Below, piece after piece: positions 24,984 to 37,100 of a stretch of 45,271 nucleotides of DNA (its first letter is position 1; every line of letters begins with the position of its first letter). The notes below the pieces were generated by a model that was given only the letters and a program-made list of their open reading frames with translations, had not been told where the DNA came from and ran no database searches. The position numbers and the translations under genes were made by a program. Source of the stretch: Caldilineaceae bacterium (GTDB lineage Bacteria > Chloroflexota > Anaerolineae > Caldilineales > Caldilineaceae). The stretch covers positions 1 to 45,271 of the forward strand of contig JAHBVG010000050.1 of assembly GCA_019637695.1 (NCBI GenBank), in the 5' to 3' direction.

Positions 24984-25050
24984 GTAACTACTAAGCCCGA
25001 TGCTCCAGGCGGGTCACGGACCCGCCTGGAGCATCGGGCTTAGTAGTTAT
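24984..25050. repeat. Palindromic element, copy 3 (single 32-bp-arm hairpin)
   Basis: The arms 24984-25015 and 25019-25050 match at 31 of 32 positions around a 3-nt centre ACG. They begin GTAACTACTAAGCCC like copy 2 but have one continuous stem instead of two inner hairpins. It could derive from the 84-bp form by symmetrisation of one half. Confidence 0.9.
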
Positions 25051-25142
25051 CTTCTTTTTCACCCGGTGGAGCATCAGCGTCTGTCCGGGCTTTTGGACGG
25101 AACAGAGGGTGGCGAGTTTGAACAGTTGCCGTTGAAAATTGT

Positions 25143-25182
25143 AATCCATTGGCGGCGCAAACTTTTGTACCGCCAATGGATT
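25143..25182 (-). terminator. Hairpin just downstream of the giant surface-protein gene
   Basis: The perfect 13-bp arms AATCCATTGGCGG / CCGCCAATGGATT with a 14-nt loop begin 9 nt after the stop codon. On the minus strand they are followed by ACAATTTTC, a weak T-rich stretch. Confidence 0.6.
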
Positions 25183-25191
25183 GTCCAGGCG

Positions 25192-28100
25192 CTACCGGCT
25201 CAGCGCGGGCAGATAGAGGAAGTGTTCGCTAACGACCGCGCCCTGGTTGAAGATGAAGGGCAGGTATATCTCGCCGGATCGCAACAACTGCTCATACGTC
25301 CAGTTGCGGTAATCCTGACGGCCCGTGCTGTCGGTGATGGTCAGGCCCAGGTTGATCTGCAAGAGCGGCGTGATCTCCTCCGTTTCCTGCACCGGCGCGT
25401 CGTCGGGCGGGGTGATTTGGGTGATGGTCAGGGGCACAGTCCCGCTGATCTCCACGCTGCGCTCGTCGAGCCGGTTGATGGTGAGCCAGGCTGGCAGCGG
25501 GTCTGCGGTGACGGTGATGGCGTCGCCCAAGGAGAGGTCGGCGTCGTCGAACTCGACCCGCGTGTAGAGCGACCCGCCTGGCGCAAAGCCCTCCCACAGA
25601 TCGTTGCTGGTTGCCACAAAGAATGGCGCATTGAGCAACGGCTGATCCGGCGCGCCCACAGTCAAACCGTAGGGGCTGAACTCCGTGTCAGCCCGGCCCC
25701 CTGTGTCGCCCCGACCGACCTCCCGCTCGTTGCCCAGATCGTCGTAGGCCAGGATGAGATAGGTGTAGTCGCCGGGTATGGCGAACTCGTCCGTGTCCGG
25801 GCTGCGTTCGTAGCGCCAGCCGGTGTTGACCGCGCCCGGATTGTCCAGCGCGATGGGGTAGTAGCTGTACTCGCCCAGGGGATCGAGTACCTCCAACTCC
25901 ATGAAGCTGACACCCGCCCGGTCGCTCACGCTCCCGTTCAGAGAGAATGCGCCGTCGAAGGCGATAGCCGTTACCGGCTGGGCAGCCAGGGTGACTGTGG
26001 GGGCCAGGGTGTCAACGAGCAGGTCGAAGCGCAGTTGTGCGACGTTGCCCGCCGCGTCATAGCCGGTGACAGTCACTGGCACAGTTGCGCCTTCGATGCC
26101 CCGATCCACTGTGCGTTCCAACGACCAGTAGGCTTCATCGGCCAGTTGGGTCGAGAGAGCCGCACTGCGGGCGGTGTCGCTGATCAGATCGCTGAAGAAG
26201 AACATCTCCGCTTCCGCACAGGACTCGAAGCCGTCCAGCCCATCGCAGACCTGCACGCCGCCCAGCCAGCGTTCGTCCCCTGCCAACCCTTCCAGCAGCA
26301 GGGTCTCGGTGGTATTGGCGGTGGCCTGGATGCCTCTGGCTGCCCGGCCCGCCTCGTCGAAGAGGGTCACTTCCGGCGCGGTGTTGTCCACTTCCAACGT
26401 CCACTGGCCGATGACGCCGCTGGCGAAGCCGTAGATGTCCTCGGCGGATAGGCTGACCTGCACCTGGGTGCCGTCGGGCGTCTCTGCTGGCACGCTGATG
26501 GCGCAGGCCCACACACTGGCAAAGGCATTGATCTGCATGGTGTCGTCACAGACAACCGTCTCGCCCAAACTGGTTTGCAGGGTGATCTGGGCCAGCGGGG
26601 ATTGATCGAAGACCAGCCCTTCCAGCAATTGCTCACCCGTACCCATCACGTTGTTCCAAAAGATATTCTCGTCCAGTCCCCCATCGGAAGGCGGCGTGCG
26701 GTCAATGTCGTGGATCACCGTGTGCGGCTCATGCACGTAGGTGATCACCACCCCTTCTTCCGTGTTCTCCACCTCCTCCACGGGATAGACAGTCATGGCA
26801 GCGAAGTCGTAGTTCGCGCCGGGGTCCACCACTTCGGTAAAGCTGACAACCTTTGTCTCGAAAGGAGCCAGCGTGCCAACATCCAACACAGAGCCGTTGC
26901 TGGGCAGATCGCCCTCCACTTCCAGCGCCAGATGGCCCGACTCCTGGCTGGACAGGTTGCGCACGCTGGCGTAGAAGGTGAGGGTATCCCCCGGCCCCGC
27001 GGTGGCAGGCAGCAGACCCGTGGGGCCGACTTCCGGCCCATCGCCGCCCACATTCTGCGCCACCTCCTGGGCCAGTTGACAGACGCCGCTCTGGCTCACA
27101 TCTGTCACCCCCGTGCAGAGGACGGCCAGCAGCGCCTCCACGTCGTCAGGCACCACGGCGCGTATGCCCTCGTAGACCACCGGATCGTAGATTTCCGCGG
27201 CCGGGTCGGCGATGAACTGCACGTCCAACAGGGATTCGTCGAAGAGGATGTTGGTCGGGCAGTTGTCCAGGGTGTTGTTGACGCTGGGATCAGACGACAG
27301 GCGCATGGAGGTTTGCAGGTTAACCAGGGTGCGATCCACCGAGGTGGCTGCGGGCAGGTGTGCAGGCAGCATAGCCGGGCTGTTGAGAGGATTGTTCCCC
27401 GGCATGGTCGCCCAGATTTCCATGCTCTCCTCTTCACTGATGAAGCCCACCAGGGAAATATCCATCGCACTGGGGTTCACGCCCAGCAGGGTCAGGGGCA
27501 GCCAGAGATAGACATCCCCCTCAATGACGCTGAAGCGCATCTGTCCGGTGGAGGCATCCTGCCAGGCGCTGCCGTTCCAACTGAGCAGGCGCACACTCTG
27601 GCTATCTTCCACGATCACGGCGAAGTCGGCCAGCATCCGATCCACCGCGTCAGACTTGTACTGGCGACGCTCCGGCATCACTACCAGACTCTGGGCCTGG
27701 GCGATGGGCGCGTAGGGATCAAAGGCGTGGATGGCCCCACCCGGTGCGGTGTCCAGGTAAAGATGGAGATCGCCGTCGGTCTCCAGGTGCAGACCGTACC
27801 AGTGCAGGGCCAGCCACTCGTCGTCCCACGTGCCGTAAAGGGATTGCAGGCGGCTGCGCGCACTGGCCCCGCCGCTGAAGATGTTGGCTCGATCCTCCTC
27901 GCCCAGCAGGTTGCAGACCTGGCCCGTGGCGGAAAGCGCCTCTTCCCAGAACCAGTAGGGCTGGCCCGGCCCGAACTCGTCCCAGTTCAGGTACGAAGCG
28001 GGCGTCGCGCCGTCGAAGTAGACGGGGCCGAGGGTGAAGGCGTTGCTCTCGCCCGCGGCGTCCACGGCCACCACATGGGCATAGTAGCGCCCCCGATCCG

Positions 28101-31100
28101 CCAGGGTTTGGACGTGTACATCTGGCCCGGCGTAGACGGTGAGGTCGTCCAGATTCACGGTTTCGGTCAACGTCCAGCCAGCGTAGTATTCCGTAGCGCT
28201 GACCGATTCACCCCACGCGATCTCCACGGTCGCCTCGGTGAAGTCCCCGGCGAAGGGACGGGTAGCGGCCAGCACGGCGTCATCCACCAGGGTGAAGGGT
28301 TCGCTGATGGTCACCCATTCCGAGGTAGGCGTGGCCGGTTGCTCGCCAGGGACGTAGGCGTCGGGCCGCTCGTAGGCCACGGTGACAGTGAAGATGCCCG
28401 GTCCGGTCAGGGCTGTGTCGAAGAGATTTTGATCCTCTGTCGGCTCCTCGTCCGCCGCGGAGCGGGCCAGACCGCCTGCCGTGAAGAGAAAGCATGATGA
28501 TGAGCCAACGTCGCCGCCGGAGACGAAACACGAGTTGCAGTTGCCGTAGATGTCGCAGCTAGTCACGACATTGTTGTCGGCCAGCCCGAAGCTGACCCCG
28601 GTCTGGCGCAGGGCGTAGAGCCGCTCTGCGGGTACGCGCCCCTGGAAGAGGTCTCGGTACCACTGAGCGTTCCAATTCAGCCCGGCCCCGGTGAAGACAC
28701 CGGAGGCATAAAGCGCCGAGGTTGCACTGCCTGTCCCGCTCACATTGGCACAGGTGAAGCTGGTCTGACCCAGGCTGAAGTCGGTGACCGTGCAACTCTG
28801 CTGGCCCGCAACGGCGCCGCCCGCCAGGACGATCTGGGGTGCGCGGGTGTCAATCACCCCCGTCCACAGACCGGGGAGAACCCGTTCGTTGCCCAGAGCA
28901 TCCGCCGTGCGCAGGGAGAGATCGTAGATTCCTTCCAGACCCGCCGGCATCTGGAACTGCCAGGTGGTGGTCGTCTGGCCCGTGCTGCCCAGGGTCGCCT
29001 CCTGCCAGACGACTTTCGACGGGTCGTCCTTGTCCTGGCGATGCAGCAGGCCAACCTCTACCCGCTGCACGGGGCTGGGCTGGGCGTTGGGGGCCACGTT
29101 TCCGGTGGGCTGATCGGTGACGCTGCCCTGAACGACGGGCAGGGTCGGGGCGATAGGCACGTCCAGCCCGGTCAGGGCGGCAGGCAGGGGGTTCAGGGTG
29201 GGGACAGGTGGAGCGTTGTCCATCTGCACGCTGCCGATCACGCCCCGGAACTGGTTGCCCATCTGATCCACCGCGGACATCCAGACCTGAAACGCGCCGT
29301 TGACCGTGGGCGGCAGTTCCTGGCTGTACTGCCACGCGCCGTTGACCACGGCCACATCTCTGGGCGAGGCAAAGGGCTGGCCGAAGGGGTCAATGATCAT
29401 CAGGGTGGCCGATTGCAAACCGCTGCCCGCATCGCTGGCCGTGCCCTGGATGGTCAGGGATTTCTGTTTGCCCGCGGTGGTCAGGGCCACAGTGGGCGGC
29501 GTGCTGTCTATGTTCACCGTCTTGCTGTCTGTGCGGGTGTTGCCCACATTGTCCGTGGCCCGCACTTCGATCAGCGTGCTGCCCTGGACATCCCGGCCAA
29601 AGACCCAGACGCCGCTGGTGGTCGTCTCGGCCCGCGCGGGCTTCCAGACGCCGTCCGCGTCCTTGTACTCCACCGAGCGGATGCCCGACTCCCCATCGCT
29701 CACGGCCACGCCGAAGATGTTCGTCCCCGGTTTGACAAAGGCCGCTGCGGTCAGTCTGGCCGTGGGCGGATTGTAGTCCACCCGGAAGCGCTCCGTGCTG
29801 ATGGTGTCGAACCAGGTGCTCTGGTAGACAAACTGGGAGAGAAATTCACTCACTTCCAGGGATTTGCTGTAGTAGAAGAACTCGTCCATCTGCCCCCGGT
29901 AGCCCTGGCCGAAGCGCAGGGTGGTCCCCGTGCGGCAGAGCAGACCGCTCATCCGCTCCTGGTGGATCAGCCGCCCGTTGAGGTAGAGGCTGACGTCGTT
30001 CTTGCCGTTGCTGGGATCGTAGTTAACGCCCAGGTGCTGCCACTGGTTCAGAGCCAGGTTGACGTTGGTCGGGGTGACGGTGAAGTTGCCGCTGCAACTG
30101 TTGCCGCTGGCAAAGCTGCCCACCAATTGGGGCACGGTCTGCCCGCTACTGTTGATCAGTTGCAGCCGCCACGCCGGCGCTTCCGCGCTCTCGTTGGCGT
30201 GCAGGGCAACTAGAGAGGCCGGTCCAGTGGGCGGTGTGATCAGCCTGACCCAGGCGGAGAAGGAGAAGGGATTGTCCCGGCGCTCCGGTACAGTCAGACG
30301 GGGCGCGGCGCTGGTCGCCATCCCCGGCTGGTTGTTGAATTGCAGACTCTCCCGCACCTGCCCCTTCAGCCCGGCCTGGGGACAGTTGGCCGCGTCGGCG
30401 CAAAGCAGGTTGCCGCCGCCCGTGCTGTTGACGAAGGTGGCGCTGCCCGGCGTTTCGTCCAGGGCCAGATGCACCAGCGCGCTGCCAGCGTAGGGTTTGC
30501 GCACGGATTCATCCACGGGCGCGGTCAATCCCTGCACCTGCACCTCGTCCACCGTCCCCCGCACCCCGTTGCCCAGAGCCAGGTCCGGCCAGTAGTTGCC
30601 GGTGAGCCGGTACTCGGCCCGGGGCGAGGCGCCGAACCAGATGTTCTGGGCAGGCTGGCCGTTGACGTAGAGGAGCAGGGTATCCCCGTTCTGGGCCACA
30701 GCCACATGCGACCACTGACCTGCGGGCAGGCTGGCCCCGGCGGCCGGAAGCTGAGTCGTGCAGGTCAGGCCGAACTGATCGACCAGACCGCCGGCCATGC
30801 CGTAGATGCCGTTGGCGGGCAGACCGGAGGGGCAGACCTGTTGGGGCTGAAGGCTGCCGCCGTTGCCGCCCGCGCCGTCCAGCCGGGTGGGGTTGCGGCT
30901 GTCCAGCACGCCAGCGCTGACTGTGCGGGCGCACTCGAGCTGGATGCGATCCACCAGGCCGCCAGCCCGTCCGCTGAAGCCGGTGACGTAGCTATCACGC
31001 GGGCAGGTGCGGATGTAGCCGCCGCCCCCGCTGCCGCCAGCGCTGCCCCGCTGCACGGGATCGGCCGTCCAGCTTGCATAGTCCGGCGTGGTGGTCACGC

Positions 31101-34100
31101 ACAGGGGGCCGACCCGGTCAATGACATTGCCCGCGCCGCCGATGATGCCCACCAGGGCCTCGCCGGGATTGCAGCTCAGGTTGTAGGCGCTGCCGCCGGG
31201 CCGCCCGATGAGGGTGGTAGCCGCGTAGTTGAAGCGAGGGCGCAGAAGCGTAGCCCCAGCCTGCTGGGTGGCAAAGAGAGTGAAGCCATCCGTGTTCTGG
31301 CCGTAGCGCAGGAGGGGAACAGTCGCGCCACTGCCCGCCTCCGGCTTGAACCAGAAGCTGGTCACCAGGTTGCTGCCGAAGCGCTCCCGCAGCCGCTCGA
31401 TCATCAGCGTCTGGTTTCCGTTGCCGTCAAAACGCACGGCCTGGCCGGAATAGCCCTTCAGCCCAGAGGTGGGGCAGCCTGCCCCGCCGCCGCAGAAAAG
31501 CTGGGTCACATCCACCCCGGCGTTGCGGAACTGGGTGCGCCCGGACGCCTCGTCCAACTGGTAGGTCAGGCCGCTGCCGTTGATCAACTGGCCCACTTCC
31601 TGGGGCGTCAGGGTACTCTCGTAGATGCGCAGATCGTCCAGACTGCCTTGGAAGAAGTTGTTCTGCACGTTGAAATGCAGACTGCCGCTCCCCTCGCCGC
31701 TGCTCCAGCCTGTATTGAAGGAGCCGTTGCGCCGAGGATCAACGGTCACCGTGCCCAGGAAGTCGTCCGAGTCTGTACCGCTGTCGCTGCGGCACTGGCC
31801 CTGCTTGTCGCCCCGGTCTTCCTCGCACAGGTAGACGGTGCTGTTGGCGTCGCCGCTGGCGTTGGTGCGCAGGGAGAGTTCCCGGCCAATGTCACGGGTC
31901 TGGCCGTTCTTCACGCCCTCCCAGCGGGCGAAGGGTTCGGCGCTGCTGTTCAGTTGCAGATAGGCTTCCGCGCCGCTGAAGTAGCCGTCCCCCTCGTCCA
32001 GGGCGCGGTAGTAGACATTGTGAACATAAAGGGTGGCGTCGCTGCTGCCCCGGCCAATGGTGAAACGGTTACCCGCTGGCACTTTGTTGCCACAGTTTTG
32101 CAGATTATAGCTGCCCACAGGCTGGCCGTTTTTGTAGGCGTGAACCAGTGTGCCATCGTAGGTGACAAAGAGGTGGGTCTTCTGGCCCACAGGCACAGTC
32201 AGTCCGGTGAGCACCTGCTCGCAGACCGCGCCGTCGGTGGCGGTAAAGTGGATGCGGGCTTTGGGCGTTGCGCTTTGCAGATCCACCACAGAAAGTTGCA
32301 GGTATTTTTCCCCGCTGCCGCCCACCGCGCCGTTGGCATTGTCCGGGCCAAAGATCACCCGCTCGCTGTATTTGCCGCCGAAGGCCGATTCCAACGTCAC
32401 CCAACCGCCCAGACTGAAGCGGGGCTGGGTGAAAGCAAGACTGCCGCCCTGGGCCGTGTACCAACTGTTGGCCCGGAACGCGCCGTAGCTATCTGTGCCC
32501 CGCACCACGCTGGGGCAATAATCGCCGGAACAGGTGAGGGTGGCGTTGCCGGTCACATCCCGGAAGTTGCGCTCGTCCGCCGGGCGCTGCTCGAAGTTGA
32601 TCTGGAACTTGAGGCCGTTGGGCTGGGCCAGCCCCCGCAACTGATCTGCGTAAGAGGCGCTGGGGTCTACCAGATTGGCCCCGGCCCGGTTGCGCAGGGT
32701 GATCTCCTCGCTGTTGTTGACAGGCTGGGCGGGCGCGGCGATGTTGCCGGTCAGGTCCCGGCCCTGGCGGGGTTGCAGCTCGAAGGTGATGGGGTTGATC
32801 ACCTGGGCCGAGTTGAGAATCTCCGCTTCCAACAGGCCATAGGCCACGGGCTTGCGCAGATCGTTGGTCACTGTGGAGGTGAAGGCGATGGTCTGGCTGG
32901 GGGCCAGAAAAGTGCTGTCGGTCTGGTTGGTGCGGGTGCGGATGGTCAGCACACTCAGGTCCGTGTTCCTGGCGCGGGGGTGCGCGCCCAATACCCGCTC
33001 CTGCTGATCCGAGAAACCGTCGCCGTCCGTGTCGAAGACCAGGGGATCGGAAGTGACCCAGGTGCGTCTGGTTGCGCCGTCCGCGTCGGCGTAGACCAGC
33101 TCCCAACCGGTGATCTCGTCGTTGTCGGAGAGACCGTCGCCGTCCGTGTCGGCCCGGTCTGGGCGGGTGCCCCGGCGTATCTCCTCGTAATCCGCCAGCC
33201 CGTCGCCGTCGCTGTCCGCGGAGAGCGGGTTCAGGCGGGAATCCTGCATCTCGAAGGCATCGGGCAGGCCGTCGTTGTCCGCGTCCCCGGTCTTGTCGTC
33301 CGGGTCCAGATCGGCGCGCAGACCGTCGCCGTCCGCGTCCAGCAGGGTGGGGAAGGGCTTCTTGCCGCCCCAGGCCAGCCGGTATTTGTTCACAAACTGG
33401 CCGTTCTCCTGCACCTGTTCCAGGGTGTAGAAGTCGGTGAGGGTCTGGGGAAAGACATCGTAGATCAGGTTCGTGCCGATGGTGATGACCTGGGTGTCGG
33501 CCTTGAATTTGTTGAAGTGTTCGAGTTTGTAGTCGCAGCCGCCCGCAAAGAGACCGCACTCGGCCAGGGCGTATTTGTAGTATTCCCGCACAAAGAGGTC
33601 CGGGTTCCAGTTGATGCCCGCGGTCAGGGTGATCTGGATGGTGGGCGCGTCGGTTTTGTAGAAACGATCCCGGTTGTCCGGCTGGCCGATGCTCTTCCAA
33701 CTGGCCGGGGTCGTCCTCTCGGCCAACTGGCTGTTCTTGTCCGCGTCCAGGTCGGTGATCAGCTCGTAGTTGAAGAGATTCTTCTCCTTGATCAACCGTT
33801 CGTAGTCAGCCAGGGTCATGGGGCCGGAGTTGTCCACACCGATGAAGCCGGGCTTGGCTGTGGGGATGCCGCCCGTAGAAACCCGGTTCAGGCTGTGGGC
33901 GTCGGGCAGGCGCACGGTCATGGTCACGGGCTGGGTGACTTGCAGCCGGTTGCCCGCGTTCATACCCACCAGATCAGCCACGGGGATCAGTCTGGTGTCG
34001 GTCTGGCCGAACTGGAGGCGGTTGGCGTAGGCCATGTCCACCATGGGCAGGCTCTTGTAGAAGAGACCGGCAATCGCCAGCACTGTGTTGCCCACCACGC

Positions 34101-37100
34101 CCTTGCACCACCAGTTGCGCGCCTCGAAATTCTGCCCCTGTTCGTCCTCTTCCCCCACCCAATTGGCAATTTTGCAGATGGCGTTGAGGATACCGTCCAG
34201 CAGGCCGATGAGCAGGGCGATGGCCGTACCGATGGGGAAGAGGGTGCTGATCACAAAGAGCAGAAGGACGACGATGGCGGTGGCGACGCCCTGGGCCAGG
34301 GCCGTGCGCGCCGCCACCGCGTCCCCGTCGCTGAGGAGCTTGAAGTACATGACAAAGGCGGTGACGAGAATCAGCGCGGCCACGATCACCGCGGCCATTG
34401 CGCCCACGCTGCTCATGGTGGACTGGAAGGCCAGGGCGTTTTTCAACCCCGCCATGGCCGTGCCGGAGAAAGCCTGCACCGACTGGATCACCTTCGTGAT
34501 CTCCAGGGAAATCTGAATGCTGGCCATGACCGCGCTGACGGTGGCGTTGATGGCATCCAGCGCGGTGACGGTGGCGTCGCTCAGCCCAAGTTGATCTTTG
34601 AGCGCGATGACCACCGAGAGGGTGGCCGAGACCCCGGCAAAGGTGACCGAGGCCAGCCCCAGCCCTTTGGCAAATTTGGCCGTCTTCAGCGCACCCTTCA
34701 GATTGGCCGCGTTTTTCACATCCTTCCCCACCAGGCTGAGCAGCGCCTTTTTGGCGCCGGCCTGGTTCTGGGCGGCCTGGCCCAAATTTTCCTGGGCATC
34801 TTTGAAATCGTCAAAGACGCCGATGAGCGCGCCGATGGTGTTGTTGCCGCCGTTGTCAAAGGCGGCGTTGATCTCGTTCACCAGCCCCCGCACATTCTCC
34901 AGGTTGTCGGCCAGGGGCTTGGCCAGATCGTTGGCCAGGCTGATGCCACGGGCCAGATTCCAGAAGACGCCCAGGGTGGTCTGCTGAAACTGCTCGGCGT
35001 TGAACTTCTGGCGGGCGGCTGGGGGCAACTGCTGCCAGGCTGCCGCGCTCTGCCCCTGCAAATGGTTCACCCAGATTTTGCCGGGGTCCGCAGAGTCCCA
35101 GTTGGGGTTCGGCCTGCCGCCCACAGAAACAGGGCTGGCGTTGTAGGTGAATGTCCCCAGACGGATGTTGGTGGCGCTCTTCTGGCTGCCCTCACTCATG
35201 CGCAGACGCAGCGCGCCCGCTGAACCGTCGGCGACGCCCTTCAGCCCGGTCACTTTGGATTCGCCCCAGGTGACGTAGAGCAGGGTCGGGTAGGGCAGGG
35301 TTGCCCGGTGGGGCGCAAAGACGGTGTCCAGCAGACGGGGCGCTTCCTCGGTGGTCACTTTGGACATCAGCCCGTAGGCGTCCGGGTCCTCGACCAGTTG
35401 CGCGCCAACCAGCCGGGAGCCGATGGTGGGCTTGCCCGCCTTGAACTCCTGCAGGGCCTGGGCCGGGCTTTTCTTCTGGCGCAGAAAGCTCTCCATCACC
35501 GTGCCCAGCCCCAACAGTTGATCCGGCACATAAGCCGCGGGGCTGGCAATTTGGACCGGGTCTTCGTAGAAAATCTGGGCGCTGTTGCGCAGATCCTCCT
35601 CCGCGGTGAAGGCGGTGATGTAGAAGCTGTCGTAGTAGCGGTGGACGATCTGCTGCCTGGTGGTCTGCCAGTGGATACCGTTCTGGTAGTTTTTGCCTTC
35701 AGGCAGACAGCTTTCCGCGTAGCTACTGTCCGTGGGAACCACACAGTTGTCTGCGTCCATCTGCACCAGCCAGACCAAGCGGGCGGCGTGGTTTTTGCTG
35801 AAGAGGCCCGTGCCGTTGGGCCAATAAAGCATCTTGGCGACAAAGTTCACCGGCGCGTTGCCTTTGCTGTCTCGCACCAGAGTGGCGGGCAGGTAGACCT
35901 GGATGCTCTGCTTGTCGGCTGTCCAAGAGACGGCCATCTGGTAGCGCTGCAAGACATCCATGTCCAGCCACTCGGAGAGCCGGGCGTTGTCGCCAACGAT
36001 GGGCACTTTGCCGGGGATGGTGGGCAGGTGGATGGCCTCGTCGCCGGAAAAGATCACTTCGATCATGGGCACAAGCTGCATATCGCCGTTGGCCGCGGCG
36101 CCTGTCGTGCCCAGTTTGGTGTCATGCACCCGGCGAATCTGCCCCTCGTAGTCGCCCGAGGGCCAGTCCAGCACATTCATGCTGTACCAGAGGTGCTGGG
36201 GATTGGTGGGGCGCAGCTCGAAGGTCAAGCGCAGGGGCTTGCCCGAACTGTAGTCGTCCACAGCGTAGACAAAGCTCTTGTCGCCCACACCGTTGACCGG
36301 ATCGCCAAAGCGGCTGTCGGGCTGACCGTCCATCCAATCCTTCACGCCGTCGTTGTCGTTGTCGTCGTCGGCAAAATCAGGGATGCCGTCGCCATCGGTG
36401 TCGGCGCAGATGCCCGTGCCTTTGGGGTCGCCCTTCACGCCTTTGCCGCTGGGGCTGACCACCACATCCACGGCCTGGATGCACTCCAGGGAATCCAGCA
36501 CGTTGTCCCCGTTGGTGTCGGTGCTCAGGGGGTCCAGATACCAGCGTTTGCCGCCTATCTCGATCCCGGCCACCTCGAAACCGTCGGAGATCAGATCGCC
36601 GTCGGTGTCCGGGTTGGTGGGGTCCAGCCCTAAGAGAAGCTCGGTGGCGTCGTCCACGCCGTCGCCGTCGGAATCTTTGGCCGCGGCGCTGGTGCGGAGT
36701 TGCCGCTCCTGGGCGTCGGACAGACCGTCGCCGTCCGTGTCCACCGCATCTGTGTACGCGGCGTCGGTCTCGGCAACCGCCGGAAAGAGAATCTGCTGGT
36801 CGGGCAAGGGCTGGGCCATCAATCCCTGGGTCACGTCAAAGGTCGAGGCGAAGTCGGCCTTCACCTGATCCACCGCGGCCTGGATGCGCCGGTCTTCATC
36901 CCGGTTAATCTCCACCGTCGCCACCCTGGCCTCACGGCGCAGACCGGCGGCCTGGATGACGGAGGCGTTGAGCAGGGGTTGGCTGACCAAGATCAGCGTG
37001 AACAGGGAGATCATCGCCCGGTAGAGGCGGGGCGAGCGGCGGTAGCGCAGGATGGCGACAGGGAAGAGCAGGAAGAGGAGGAGAAGTACGGCGCTGACAA

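Noticed and set aside
30340..35223. A 1,627-codon open frame on the plus strand opposite the giant gene
   Set aside because: It is the antisense shadow of a high-G+C coding region; its translation is low-complexity Val/Gly/Ala/Gln/His text with no domain, while the minus strand gives clear LamG and calcium repeats and a signal peptide.
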